Numbered from the stretch's first letter, positions 28,451-38,019 are shown. The stretch is 64,000 bases of DNA from Gemmatimonadota bacterium (GCA_028873845.1 JAPPNO010000035.1:32902-96901); one strand, 5' to 3'. Notes: generated by a model not told the origin, from the letters alone. Translations and numbers: made by a program.

Positions 28451-29866
28451 TTAGCGCCACCAGCCGAAACCACCTCCGAACCGGTTGTTAACCACGTTAT
28501 TGTAGATCGAACCGAACTGGAAGGAAAAGCCCACCTCAATGCCGTAGTTGAAATCCTGGGCCCGCTGCTGGAGGTTCAGCAATGCCTCGGCGTCGGTGGC
28601 TCCTTCCGCCGAGAGGTAGATCTGGTCGTTGACCCAGGAGATGTTCGCCTCGCCGCTGACGCTCAGGCCGCGTGCGATGCGGAACTCCAGGTCTCCGCGC
28701 ATGGAGATGTTGTAGAGGTCCGTGTCGTGCAGAAAATGCGATCCCTGCAGGCGGATCGAGGCGTCGCCCCACTGCTGGCGCTGGGAAAGCTCGATTTCGA
28801 GGGCCTGTTCCCAGCGCGTTTCCTCCAGGTACCCGTGCACGGTCTTCTCGATGTAGCGGCGGTACGCGGGGCCGATCTGGTAGAATACCGTGAACGAGCG
28901 CCGTGTGGCCTCCTCGTAGGGGAAGAAGCTGTATTCGAGCGCCGGTGTAAACTCGATCCGGAAGGTCTGGTTGAAGCGGACGATCTTGCGGGCCTCGCCC
29001 TCGATCCCGATCGACCAGTGATCGGCCAGCGAGTAGGCGATCAACTCGCTGAACCCCCAGTCGGTGCGCTGGTCCACGAAGGTCGAGTCGTCGGCCAGAT
29101 CGATCTCCCGGCGATTGTATTCCAGATTCGCCCGGAAATTCATCTTCCAGGTGGGGGTCACGCGCGAAGCGCTCCAGTTTCCGTTGACCTGGTTGGTGCG
29201 CCGGGTCTGTTCCCCGTTCAGCTCCGTGCGCCCTCCGAGCCGGAAGACCCAGAAGTCCCACGGGTCGTCGACTTCCGTCTGTGCCACGACGCGCTCGGCC
29301 GGATCGAGTTCTCCGGACTCGCTGTTCACCAGGTCGGCGATATCCTCGAAATCCTCCGCGGTGTCGAAGAAACCGCTCAGGGTGGCGAAGTGGAGCAGGC
29401 CCACGCCGATGGTGCGGACGAGTTCGTCGAGCGTCTCGCGGTCCGTGGCGGTGGGCGGGGCCTGATATGCGAGCTGGTGGTCGTACTCGAGGTCGCCCCG
29501 GCCCATGAAGTGCAGCTGGTACTCCCGCCCTCCGGCACCCGTCGTCTGGCCCGTCATGATGACGTGGACGTCCGCGCTCTCGGGCACCCGCACCCAGTTC
29601 ACCCAGGTGACCTCCGTACGGAAGTACTCGCGGTTGCAGCCCCGGGTCGCGCAGTCGAGGAAGACGCTGGGCCGGTCGCCGTTCACGCCCCCGGTCTGCT
29701 GCGCGGCGAGGGCACCGGTCGTGCACGCCAGCGCGGCCAGCGCGAGGAACACCGCGCAACCGCGGACCCCCGGGGCCTGGACGCGGTGGGCAGTCGCCGT
29801 GCGGGTCAGCACGGTCGCGGCCCGCCCGCCATCAGCGGCGATGGGCCGGCCATCGGCCATTGTCAT
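28451..29866 (-). CDS. Conserved hypothetical outer-membrane protein
   Basis: Signal ALAALACTTGALAAQQ; DCATRGCNREYFRTEVTWVNWVRVPESADVHVIMTGQTTGAGGREYQLHFMGRGDL followed by beta-barrel-like strands to the C-terminus. Confidence 0.6.
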   Translation of the reverse strand: MTMADGRPIAADGGRAATVLTRTATAHRVQAPGVRGCAVFLALAALACTTGALAAQQTGGVNGDRPSVFLDCATRGCNREYFRTEVTWVNWVRVPESADVHVIMTGQTTGAGGREYQLHFMGRGDLEYDHQLAYQAPPTATDRETLDELVRTIGVGLLHFATLSGFFDTAEDFEDIADLVNSESGELDPAERVVAQTEVDDPWDFWVFRLGGRTELNGEQTRRTNQVNGNWSASRVTPTWKMNFRANLEYNRREIDLADDSTFVDQRTDWGFSELIAYSLADHWSIGIEGEARKIVRFNQTFRIEFTPALEYSFFPYEEATRRSFTVFYQIGPAYRRYIEKTVHGYLEETRWEQALEIELSQRQQWGDASIRLQGSHFLHDTDLYNISMRGDLEFRIARGLSVSGEANISWVNDQIYLSAEGATDAEALLNLQQRAQDFNYGIEVGFSFQFGSIYNNVVNNRFGGGFGWWR

Positions 29867-30065
29867 CTATTTGTAATTCCTCTTGCTCGTGTGTTCGGAT
29901 GGGCCTGGACAGGCATCCCGCTCGCTCCATTCACGGTCCGTGGGCCGATCCCTCACCAAAGACACGCCCGCACACCGCATCGTTGAGGCGCCAACCCATT
30001 GCCCCGCCCGCGCCCGCACGACACACTCCCTGCGACACACATCACCGCCTACGGGAGATTCCAAA

Positions 30066-30458
30066 ATGCTCTTCGCCGCTCACTCCGGCCTTCGCTTCCT
30101 GGTACTGCTGGCCGGTCTATTCGTAGTCCTCTACGCGCTGGTGGGATTCTTCGGCAAGCGCGAATACTCGGCCGCGATGGGGCGTCTTGCCGCCGTCTTC
30201 ACGGGACTGCTGCACCTCCAGGTGCTGACCGGGATTGCGGTGCTCTTCACGCGGCCGTTCTACAACAGCATCATCGGCCATCTCTTCCTCATGCTGCTGG
30301 CCGCCGCCGTCGCCCAGCTCACCAGCAGCGTGGTCCGGCGCCGCCCCCGGGAAGAGAAGACCTACGGACCCCACCTGGTGGGGGCGGCGGTGGCGCTCGG
30401 GCTCGTGGCGGCGGGGATCCTCGCGATCGGGCGTGGGGTGTTGCAGAGTACGATGTAG
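30066..30458 (+). CDS. Small integral membrane protein (about 4 TM), hypothetical
   Basis: MLFAAHSGLRFLVLLAGLFVVLYALVGFFGKREYSAAMGRLAAVFTGLLHLQVLTGIAVLF... Confidence 0.62.
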   Translation: MLFAAHSGLRFLVLLAGLFVVLYALVGFFGKREYSAAMGRLAAVFTGLLHLQVLTGIAVLFTRPFYNSIIGHLFLMLLAAAVAQLTSSVVRRRPREEKTYGPHLVGAAVALGLVAAGILAIGRGVLQSTM

Positions 30459-30685
30459 GGGAGGGTGGACGGAGCCGCCCGAGCAGCGGGGGGATTCCGT
30501 CCACGCGCTGGCACCATCTCCCCGTCTCGCCGAACCAGCAGTCCCTGAAATCCCTCCGCAAGGCCGGGCCAATCGTGTCCCGCGGGCGCACTGCCAAGAA
30601 AGATCCGTCCGCCAGAATACCGATTAAGATTGGAATGAGCGTCGGCCGGCTTGCGGACATTCCGATGTCTGGCGCCCGGTCGCCG

Positions 30686-31510
30686 TTACTGCGGGTCCCC
30701 GGTTGTCGCGGTCTCAATCCCTCTCCAAAACCCCGCACGGACTTCATGCTTGGCATCTTCGGAGAGCGGGTCCTCGAAGCGGGCCGCGGCGTTCTTCACC
30801 AACCAGATGTCGATCGGCTGCGGAATCCGCGGCCGACCTGCGAGGATTCTGGAGACTGCCTCCGGGTCGAGGTCACCTCGCGTAGCTCGACCATAAGCCT
30901 CGCCAAACTCGGTCGGGCTCGCATTCTCATCGACGGCGAGGGAACGAGTCAGGTGGGGTCGTCCGATACTCTCGTCGGTATGCGACAGGAATCTGGTGCA
31001 ATCCGAGCGCGCCAACGTGATGATGTCATCGGCTTCCCGAAGGAGCGTCGCTGCCTGATTGGATTGGCCCGGTCGCGGTTCGATCCCGAGGAGAATCACT
31101 GCAACGCCAAACTCCTGCGCCTCGACAACCCCCTCTCGTACATCCTCGTCTCCGCTCATGAGGTAGACCGTGCTCACCGCCCGGTTCCGCGAGAGAACGA
31201 TTAGATCCCGAACGATTCGCGAGTCAACTCCCTTTTGGCCGTGCTTGGACAGACGGCCCAGACGAAGCTTGACGCCTTGCTGCCCACCGATTTGGAGCTG
31301 ATCGCTGGTCGGCACGGCATCAGGAGCCCCGTCGTACCAGTAAGTTCTCAAATGCGCTTGGTCGCAGTGGTTGCCGCAGCGTTCCCTCAGAAAACGGGTT
31401 GCCTTCTCGGCATCGAGATTCAGGTCACGACGCGCGCTCGTGCCGAAACAGAGGCTCCCGGCGGCTGCGAAAAGATAACCAGCGTCAACGAAGATCGCGT
31501 ATCGATCCAT
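30686..31510 (-). CDS. NYN-domain (LabA/DUF88-like PIN-fold) protein
   Basis: MDRYAIFVDAGYLFAAAGSL...RTYWYDGAP...KGVDSRIVRDLIVLSRNRAVSTVYLMSGDEDVREGVVEAQEFGVAVILLGIEP: conserved NYN Asp positions. Confidence 0.75.
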   Translation of the reverse strand: MDRYAIFVDAGYLFAAAGSLCFGTSARRDLNLDAEKATRFLRERCGNHCDQAHLRTYWYDGAPDAVPTSDQLQIGGQQGVKLRLGRLSKHGQKGVDSRIVRDLIVLSRNRAVSTVYLMSGDEDVREGVVEAQEFGVAVILLGIEPRPGQSNQAATLLREADDIITLARSDCTRFLSHTDESIGRPHLTRSLAVDENASPTEFGEAYGRATRGDLDPEAVSRILAGRPRIPQPIDIWLVKNAAARFEDPLSEDAKHEVRAGFWRGIETATTGDPQ

Positions 31511-31548
31511 CCCACCCCTAAGGAATAGTAGAGAGGCCGAAGTAAAAT

Positions 31549-31891
31549 GGGGCCCCCGCTAAAAGGCGGAGACCCCAATAACAGGGCCGGAGAGGCCCCA
31601 GTCAAGACTCGTTGCTGCCAACTACACTATGTCCCGTGCACAGGCTCCGCAAGACCAGACGCGCTCTTCGTTCGGCGGGCAGCCCGGCAGACGCCTCGAA
31701 AAAGGCTTCTCCGGTCCACCGCCCGCGCCAGCGGGCGAGGGCCTGATAGGACCGGAGAGCGGGTCGGCACCCTCCTGCCGACTAGTCTCTGGATCCTTCC
31801 GTTTCTGCGTGTCCCTCCCCGCGACCCCTGCGGTTCACAGGACTTGCTGCGGGGACGACACACCAAGTGATACACGCATCTCGCAACGTGT
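31549..31891. other. Candidate structured non-coding / leader RNA region (multiple perfect or near-perfect hairpins)
   Basis: GGGCC(31584-88)/GGCCC(31594-98); CTCCGGTCC(31709-17)/GGACCGGAG(31749-57) enclosing CGCCCGC-GCCA-GCGGGCG(31720-37); GTCGGCA-ccctcc-TGCCGAC(31763-82); CCCCGC(31817-22)/GCGGGG(31849-54) enclosing CCTG/CAGG; ACACG/CGTGT near 31873-31891. No convincing coding frame. Confidence 0.35.
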
Positions 31892-31893
31892 GA

Positions 31894-32499
31894 CTAACTC
31901 GTTGTCCCATAGGGGCTTGTGCGGACCGCCTGCTGTTTCTGCCACAATTCCCGCCACTGCTCGCACTGCCTTTCGCGCAGGCCAGGCATCAACTCATCCA
32001 GAGTCTCGGGGCTGATCGTGTCCAGGGCCTCCACGATCGGCATCAGGCGTTCCATCGCCGCACGGATCGAATCGCGCTCGGCTGGAGTCATCGCTTCCCA
32101 CCGCCCCGCCGCCGCGGCCGCGATGGAATCCGGATCCATTGCCTCCACCTCCGCCAACAGACCGTCCGACCACTCATCCACCCACTCAAAGGCTTCCAGG
32201 AGACGCCGTTCCATCAACTCGTCGAAGTCCTCGCGGTTTGACACCACTTCGTCCACCAGAACCTCGCCACACATCACCATGCGGAACCGCACCGGTCCAT
32301 CACCGTTTTCGAGACGCTGGACGGCGGTGCTGTCTTCCGCGGTGAATTCGGGTTCGGGCCCGGACAGATCCATGACCACTTCCAACACGGGTATGGCAGC
32401 GTCCTGGCGCGCACTGCCGCAGCCCCACGCAACCAATACCGCGCCCACACCGACCACATACAACATCCCCCTTCGGACAAACCGTACGCCAGCCCGCAT
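31894..32499 (-). CDS. Hypothetical lipoprotein
   Basis: Signal/lipobox-like VGVGAVLVAWGCGSARQD; acidic soluble remainder. Confidence 0.52.
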   Translation of the reverse strand: MRAGVRFVRRGMLYVVGVGAVLVAWGCGSARQDAAIPVLEVVMDLSGPEPEFTAEDSTAVQRLENGDGPVRFRMVMCGEVLVDEVVSNREDFDELMERRLLEAFEWVDEWSDGLLAEVEAMDPDSIAAAAAGRWEAMTPAERDSIRAAMERLMPIVEALDTISPETLDELMPGLRERQCEQWRELWQKQQAVRTSPYGTTS

Positions 32500-32583
32500 G
32501 GCCGCTCCTCTCTTGGCACTTCCCTTCGCGAGAGCCGGGGACGGGAGGACGGCGGCTCGCCCTCCCGCCCCGGAATCTCCGCG

Positions 32584-33867
32584 CTACAGGTTGTCGTTCG
32601 TGTCGATCTCGCTGCGAGCGATCGGGAAGCACAGGTCCTGCTGGATCAGGTGCGAACCCTCGTTCTGGCTCCCCGACGGCACCTCCAGCGGGTGCCGGTC
32701 GCCCGGCGCGTTATCCCGGTTCCAGCGGAAGAAGTCGCCCAGGCGGCGCCCTTCCAGCCACAGCACGATGCCTCGCTCGCGCTTGAGCGCCGTCCAGGTC
32801 TCGAGCGCGTTCGACGCGGTGGCCGCCTCCACCCCCGCCGCCTCGCGCAGACCGTTGATTCTGCCCATGGCTCCCCGCCAATCCCCAGCGATGAGCATCG
32901 CTTCGGCCTCGATGAGCCGCATCTCGGCCCCCTTCGAGAGCGGGATGTCCGCCCCCGGCTCGGGGTATTTCGTCTGCGGCCACCACGGTACCTGGCCGCA
33001 GCACTGGACCGCGGCGTCGCCGGTCTCGTCGGTGACCCGGAAGGGCACCCGGGGGTCGCCGTTCGGGTTGTTGTCGCTCAGGCTGTATTCCTCGTACTTG
33101 GTGAACTTCTGGGTGTGCGCCTTGTAGGGTTCTGCCTGGCTCGCGAACTGGATCCGGTTGTGGGTCGTCGTGCCTTCCGTCGAGTGATAGGGCATATGGA
33201 ACACGAAGTCGTCCGGCACCGTCGTGGCGTCGGCGACCGCTCCGTTCCAGTCACCCAGGAACGCCTTCACCGAAGCGCGCGCCGCGGTGGCCGCCATGGC
33301 CACCTCGCTCGACCCGTGGGCACGGGCCTGGTCGAAGCGGGCGATGGCCCGTTCATAGTAGACGCTACGCGGCTCCCTCGGCCCCCCGTCGATCACGGCG
33401 TCGCAGAAATTCTCGGCCAGCAGCCGGTAGGCGTACCCGGCCCAGAGGTACGCCCGCCCCAGCATCTCCGGATCTTCGGCACCAGCCTCCTCGATCTTCG
33501 AGATCCCGTCGTCACCCCACCAGCGCGCCCTCTGAGAGAGATTCCAATGGGTGTTGACGGTCTCGTAGTCGAGTTCGCCGTTCTGCCATTCGACCTGGAT
33601 GCCGAAGCTGCCCGTCGAACCGGACGGGTGGATTTCGCGGGTGATCGCCGCACCGGTGTACCCGACCCAGTTGTGCGCCTCGGACGCCGCCCGGCCGATC
33701 CCCTTCACGATCGCGGCCTGCGCCTCGGCCTTGAAGAGGAAATCCTCCTGCACGCGGCCCGGGTTGATGACCGAGACGTCGCACGCCGAAAGCAGCACGG
33801 CCGGCATGAGTACCAACAGTCCGCCCCGGCCACTCTCCCACGCTCTTTCAATCGATATGCTCTTCAT
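32584..33867 (-). CDS. RagB/SusD family nutrient-uptake lipoprotein
   Basis: Lipobox LMPAVLLSACDV; ...ERGIVLWLEGRRLGDFFRWNRDNAPGDRHPL...CFPIARSEIDTNDNL typical SusD C-terminus; downstream of SusC. Confidence 0.86.
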   Translation of the reverse strand: MKSISIERAWESGRGGLLVLMPAVLLSACDVSVINPGRVQEDFLFKAEAQAAIVKGIGRAASEAHNWVGYTGAAITREIHPSGSTGSFGIQVEWQNGELDYETVNTHWNLSQRARWWGDDGISKIEEAGAEDPEMLGRAYLWAGYAYRLLAENFCDAVIDGGPREPRSVYYERAIARFDQARAHGSSEVAMAATAARASVKAFLGDWNGAVADATTVPDDFVFHMPYHSTEGTTTHNRIQFASQAEPYKAHTQKFTKYEEYSLSDNNPNGDPRVPFRVTDETGDAAVQCCGQVPWWPQTKYPEPGADIPLSKGAEMRLIEAEAMLIAGDWRGAMGRINGLREAAGVEAATASNALETWTALKRERGIVLWLEGRRLGDFFRWNRDNAPGDRHPLEVPSGSQNEGSHLIQQDLCFPIARSEIDTNDNL

Positions 33868-33882
33868 TCGTCGTGCCCTTTC

Positions 33883-36882
33883 CTAGAAGACGACCTGCAT
33901 GGACAGGGTGTAGTAGGCCGGGGGCGGAACGTGCTCCGTCATGCTGCGGACGCGTGTGTTGTAGCCGACGTTGCCGCCGACCTCAGGGTCGAGGGTGCGC
34001 ATGAGCGGGTCCACCCAGCGGAAGAAGTTCCGCCCCGATACCGTGACGTTGGCTCGCGCGGCCCCCATCCGGTTGGCCCACGCGTCGGGCAGCGGCGCCT
34101 GCAGGCTCACTTCGCGGATCTTGAAGAAGTCGGCCGGCTGGATTGCGAAGTCCGACTGGTACCACTGCACGTTGCAGCGGGCCCTCTCCTCCGCCGTCAG
34201 GGCGTTGGGCCCCCGGGTCTCCTCCGTATTGTAGGCCTCGAAACACCCCGCCCACCTCACCGAGCGGCGGGTCGCCGCGGCCTGCGGGCCGTTGAACATG
34301 AAGGCGCCGCCCTGGTATTCGCTCCGAGCCGTCAGGGTGACTCCGTACGGAAGCCCGAAGGTGGTGCCGAAGCTGGCGATGGTGGTCGCCTGGTTGGGCC
34401 CGTGAATGCAGTCCTGCTCGATGATCGGATCCGCAAGCTCGTCCGGGTTCGTCACGCAATCGGAGCGGATCACCGGCGCCGGCTGTCCCTCGATGACCCA
34501 GCCGAAGCCCCCGATGCTGAACTCGGTCGCGCCTCCGAGGGTGTCGACGTTCGAACCATGCGCCGCCAGGCTGGCGGAAAGATCCCAGCTCCAGGTGTCG
34601 TTGCGCACGACGCTGACATTCAGCCCGACCTCGAGGCCGCGGTTGGTGAGCTGGCCGATGTTCGCCAGCTGCGAACCGATGAACCCCTGGGAGGGAATCT
34701 GGCGGACGCTGAAGAGAGCGTCCGAGGTCTTCTGATGGAATACGGTGACGTCCATCGCGATGCGATCGTCCAGGAACGACCCCTCGAATCCGGTCTCGAA
34801 TTCCGACGTGGTCTCCGGGCCGATGTCGGCGTTGCCCACGTTGCTGGGCAGGAATGCCGGCTCTCCGCCCCATCCCGCCGCGCTGAAGGTCCTGACGGCA
34901 TCGAAGGCGCCCGGGGCGCGGCCCGCCTGTCCCCATGCCATCCGCAGCTTCATCGTGCCCCAGCTCTCGGGCCAGAAGTCCTCATCCGACACGATGTACG
35001 CGCCCGAGGCCTGCGGGTACCACTTCACCCCGAAGTCGCTGCCGAAGGCCGAATTCCCGTCCACGCGGAAACCGACCGTGAGGAAATACCTGTTGGCCCT
35101 CTCGAAGACGTTCTGGGCGAAGAACCCGGCCGTGACGACCCGTGTGCGGTCCTCGAATCCCAGCGTGTTGCCCGCATTGTCGACATCCGGGTCACCGGGT
35201 CCGGGGAAGTTCTCGCCGTATGCGGTCGTGAGTTCGCGGCGCTCGGTAATGCTCTGCCCGCCGAACGAGAAGCGTGACCCGATGTTCGCGGGAAGTTCCA
35301 GGTCGAACGAGCCCACGTAGTCCACCGTGAGGGTGCTGAACTCGAACCGCGACGTGGAGAGGATCCCGCTCGGTGCCCGGATGAAGCCGAAGGGCCGCAG
35401 GTTGCGGTTGTCCTGCTGCGCCAGGTCGTAGCCCAGGCTGAGCTGGTTGGTGAAGCTGCCGAAGGGTGAGAAGGTCGCCGTGAGTCCCGTGATCAGGTGG
35501 TCGATCTGGGTGGTCAGCTCCTGGTCGAGGAAGGGGTTGATGGCGTTGAACGACTCGTCGTTGAGGTAGTTCCGGTCCCTGCGGAAGGTGTTGAGCGTCA
35601 TGCCGTGGGCGTTGTTGCCGCCGGCCGTGTGCGAGAGCTGGTCGTTCGTGTACGACGTGTTCCACTGGACGTCGAGATTGTCCAGGGGGGTGAAGCTGAA
35701 GTTGCCCCGCAGGATCACCTTCTTCTCGTTGTCGTTCTGCAGCACGCCGTCGTCGTTTTCGTAGGAACCCGACACGAAGTACCGCACGTCGCGGGCGCCG
35801 CCGCCCACGTTGACCGCGTATTTCTGCTGGTGCGCGCCGATGTCGCTGAAGAGCCCGCTGTCGCAGGGTTGCCCCTCGACCACGATGGGGTCTTCGCAGC
35901 TGGGCTTGTGGCCGCGCAGCCACGGGTTGATGAAGAGGAAGTCCGAGCGGCCGCCCGACAGCGAAGTAGGGTTCTCGGACGGCGGCCTGAGCGAGGGATC
36001 GGGACCGAAGGTGAGGTTGCGCGCGAAGCCCTGCTCCACCTGGCCCGTCCAGGTGGCCTCGCCGACGCTTCCCCGCCTGGTGAAGATCTGGATGACCCCC
36101 GCCGAGGCCTCGGTGCCGTAGAGGGTGGTCGCGGCGGCCCCCTTGATGACCTCGACCCTCTCGATGTCCTGCGGATTGATGTTGTTGAGGGGACTGGAGA
36201 TGTCGTTGTTGCTGCGTCCCGAATACCCGACCGGGGGCACGTTCTTTCCGAATCCCTCGCTGCGGACCCGCACCCCGTCGATGTAGATCAGCGGCTGGTT
36301 GGACTGCGTCATGGAGACGTTGCCGCGCAGGCGGATCATGGCGCCGCCGCCGGAGCTCGCCGAACTCTGCGTGATCGACATGCCGGGTACCCGGGCCTGA
36401 AGCAGGGCGTCGACGTTGACGGGCGGGCCCACGACATCCCTGGCCACGTCCAGCTGCGTGACCGCGTTGCCGACCTCGCGCCTTCGCGCCGCGCCCGCCG
36501 TGCCCGTGATGACGATTTCGTCGAGGCCGAGCGCCTGGGCGGCCATGGCGAAGTCGTGCTCGGTCGAGCGGCCGGGCACCACCGTGATCTGCGCTTCCAG
36601 GGCCGCGTACCCGATTCGCGAAGCGCGTACGGTGTATTCCCCCGCGGGTACGTTGAGGATGACGAAGCGGCCGTTGTCCCTCGAGAGCGTTCCCAGGCTG
36701 GTCCCGGCCAGGACGATCTGCACCGAGCCCACCGGCCGCTGGCTCGCCGCATCGATGATCGTCCCGGTGATGGCCCCATCCTGCGCCGCGGCCTCTCCGG
36801 GCAGCGCCAGCGCCGCGGCCAGAACGGCGGCGGCCACCCGGACCCCGATGGCACGGCCGGCTGCGAATGGACGAATGGTCAT
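33883..36882 (-). CDS. SusC/RagA family TonB-linked outer-membrane protein
   Basis: Carboxypeptidase-like N-domain GAITGTIIDAASQRPVGSVQIVLAGTSLGTLSRDNGRFVILNVPAGEYTVRASRIGY, plug VDALLQARVPGMSITQSSASSGGGAMIRLRGNVSMTQSNQPLIYIDGVRV, barrel end SMQVVF. ATG at 36882. Confidence 0.93.
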   Translation of the reverse strand: MTIRPFAAGRAIGVRVAAAVLAAALALPGEAAAQDGAITGTIIDAASQRPVGSVQIVLAGTSLGTLSRDNGRFVILNVPAGEYTVRASRIGYAALEAQITVVPGRSTEHDFAMAAQALGLDEIVITGTAGAARRREVGNAVTQLDVARDVVGPPVNVDALLQARVPGMSITQSSASSGGGAMIRLRGNVSMTQSNQPLIYIDGVRVRSEGFGKNVPPVGYSGRSNNDISSPLNNINPQDIERVEVIKGAAATTLYGTEASAGVIQIFTRRGSVGEATWTGQVEQGFARNLTFGPDPSLRPPSENPTSLSGGRSDFLFINPWLRGHKPSCEDPIVVEGQPCDSGLFSDIGAHQQKYAVNVGGGARDVRYFVSGSYENDDGVLQNDNEKKVILRGNFSFTPLDNLDVQWNTSYTNDQLSHTAGGNNAHGMTLNTFRRDRNYLNDESFNAINPFLDQELTTQIDHLITGLTATFSPFGSFTNQLSLGYDLAQQDNRNLRPFGFIRAPSGILSTSRFEFSTLTVDYVGSFDLELPANIGSRFSFGGQSITERRELTTAYGENFPGPGDPDVDNAGNTLGFEDRTRVVTAGFFAQNVFERANRYFLTVGFRVDGNSAFGSDFGVKWYPQASGAYIVSDEDFWPESWGTMKLRMAWGQAGRAPGAFDAVRTFSAAGWGGEPAFLPSNVGNADIGPETTSEFETGFEGSFLDDRIAMDVTVFHQKTSDALFSVRQIPSQGFIGSQLANIGQLTNRGLEVGLNVSVVRNDTWSWDLSASLAAHGSNVDTLGGATEFSIGGFGWVIEGQPAPVIRSDCVTNPDELADPIIEQDCIHGPNQATTIASFGTTFGLPYGVTLTARSEYQGGAFMFNGPQAAATRRSVRWAGCFEAYNTEETRGPNALTAEERARCNVQWYQSDFAIQPADFFKIREVSLQAPLPDAWANRMGAARANVTVSGRNFFRWVDPLMRTLDPEVGGNVGYNTRVRSMTEHVPPPAYYTLSMQVVF

Positions 36883-36999
36883 ATGGCAACTCCTCGGCCA
36901 CTGGTTGTGCGCGGGGGCTCGCACCGGGTATTTCCCGGCCGGCCGCCCCGCAGGCATTCCCCTGACTGAACTGCACGCCTCGTCTCCAAGTCCCGCTCC

Positions 37000-37344
37000 T
37001 TACGGCAGTATGTCAATTTCGATCCGCGCCTCGGCAACCCCGTCAACGACATCCTCGGCCCTCCCCGCGACCGTGAACGTTCCGGCCTCCGCATAGGTGT
37101 GACGAACAGACCCCGACGCAGTCTGCGCCCCTCTCGCGCGCACGGAATCCGCCGCCCCATCCCCCCATTCGAAGATAACCCCGACCAGCTGTCGTCCGGT
37201 CACCTCGTAGTGAACCGAAAGCTCCTGGTTCACCCGCCCGCCGCCGGGTCCGGTGAGCTCGATCGACAGAGGCGTGCCGACTTCCTCCTCGGTCCAACAC
37301 GCGGTTACTGCGAGGCCGAGAAGCACCGCGCTGCTCAACCGCAA
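37000..37344 (-). CDS. Small PKD-like putative lipoprotein (start uncertain, possibly TTG)
   Basis: LSSAVLLGLAVTACWTEEEVG lipobox; VIFEWGDGAADSVRARGAQTASGSVRHTYAEAGTFTVAGRAEDVVDG is PKD-like. Confidence 0.48.
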   Translation of the reverse strand: MRLSSAVLLGLAVTACWTEEEVGTPLSIELTGPGGGRVNQELSVHYEVTGRQLVGVIFEWGDGAADSVRARGAQTASGSVRHTYAEAGTFTVAGRAEDVVDGVAEARIEIDILP

Positions 37345-37352
37345 CGCGGTAC

Positions 37353-37394
37353 AATGTATACTACAGATTACATAATGTAATGTTGATATTACAT
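37353..37394. promoter_or_regulatory. Shared AT-rich dyad element, copy B (upstream of lipoprotein-SusC-SusD cluster)
   Basis: aatgtatactacagattacataatgtaatgttgatattacat; contains perfect 7-1-7 dyad ATTACAT-A-ATGTAAT and matches copy A at 34/42 positions. Confidence 0.55.
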
Positions 37395-37479
37395 TTTGGA
37401 CCGGTAAGCGCCATGATCCATGGCCAGCCGATCGTCGGCCGATGCACTTGAGCGTGTTCGCCACGGGCTTTCCCGGGTG

Positions 37480-38019
37480 CTAGCGCAGGACGAAACCGAG
37501 GCGGATGACCACCGCCCCATCCTCGCTCGGCGGGTCCGGGCGATTGGTGCCTCCTCTGCGCGCTCTCCCGACCTGGTCCCAGACGACCGCGCCCACCACC
37601 ACCCCCGCAATCCCCACCAGCGCATAGGTCCGCCCTCGCGCCAGCGAGCGCAACTCCACGTCGGCCAGTCCGGGGGCCGGGATCCGGAGCCGCTGACTGT
37701 ACGAGTCCACGCGGATCCCTTCGGCCACGGTCATCACCGGAACCTCGAGCAGCACACCCCCGGTATCGGCTTCGACGACCGTTCCCTCGACGGTGCGCTC
37801 ACCCGGAGGAAGGAACTCCTCGAACTCCCGGAGCTGGTCCTGAGCAAGCAGCGTGCGCACGCGGTCGCCGGCGTTCAGCTCGGCCAGGCTGCTGGGCGCA
37901 TAGTGGTGGCAGGCTCCGGCCAGGAGCGGGAAGAGGACGGCAGCGAGGAGCCCGCGGGCAAATCCGCGAATGCCGTGGGGGCTGTGTCCACGGGCTCCCG
38001 AGGTACGGATCCGGGTCAT
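37480..38019 (-). CDS. Hypothetical lipoprotein
   Basis: MTRIRTSG...FARGLLAAVLFPLLAGACHHYAPSSLAEL lipobox; ORF closes with GAVVIRLGFVLR. Confidence 0.52.
   Translation of the reverse strand: MTRIRTSGARGHSPHGIRGFARGLLAAVLFPLLAGACHHYAPSSLAELNAGDRVRTLLAQDQLREFEEFLPPGERTVEGTVVEADTGGVLLEVPVMTVAEGIRVDSYSQRLRIPAPGLADVELRSLARGRTYALVGIAGVVVGAVVWDQVGRARRGGTNRPDPPSEDGAVVIRLGFVLR

Noticed and set aside
31547-31870. Small plus-strand ORF (107 aa) in the hairpin-rich region, and minus ORF 31627..31875
   Set aside because: No ribosome-binding site or family motif; several overlapping frames are open and the sequence is dominated by inverted repeats.
31549-31891. Known ncRNA (RNase P RNA, tmRNA, SRP RNA, 6S) or attC-like integron sites
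   Set aside because: None of the conserved cores I know could be found on either strand, and no integrase is present. A covariance-model scan would be decisive.
32584-36882. Complete polysaccharide utilisation locus
   Set aside because: SusC and SusD are present, but no adjacent carbohydrate-active enzyme or dedicated regulator; too little to call a PUL.
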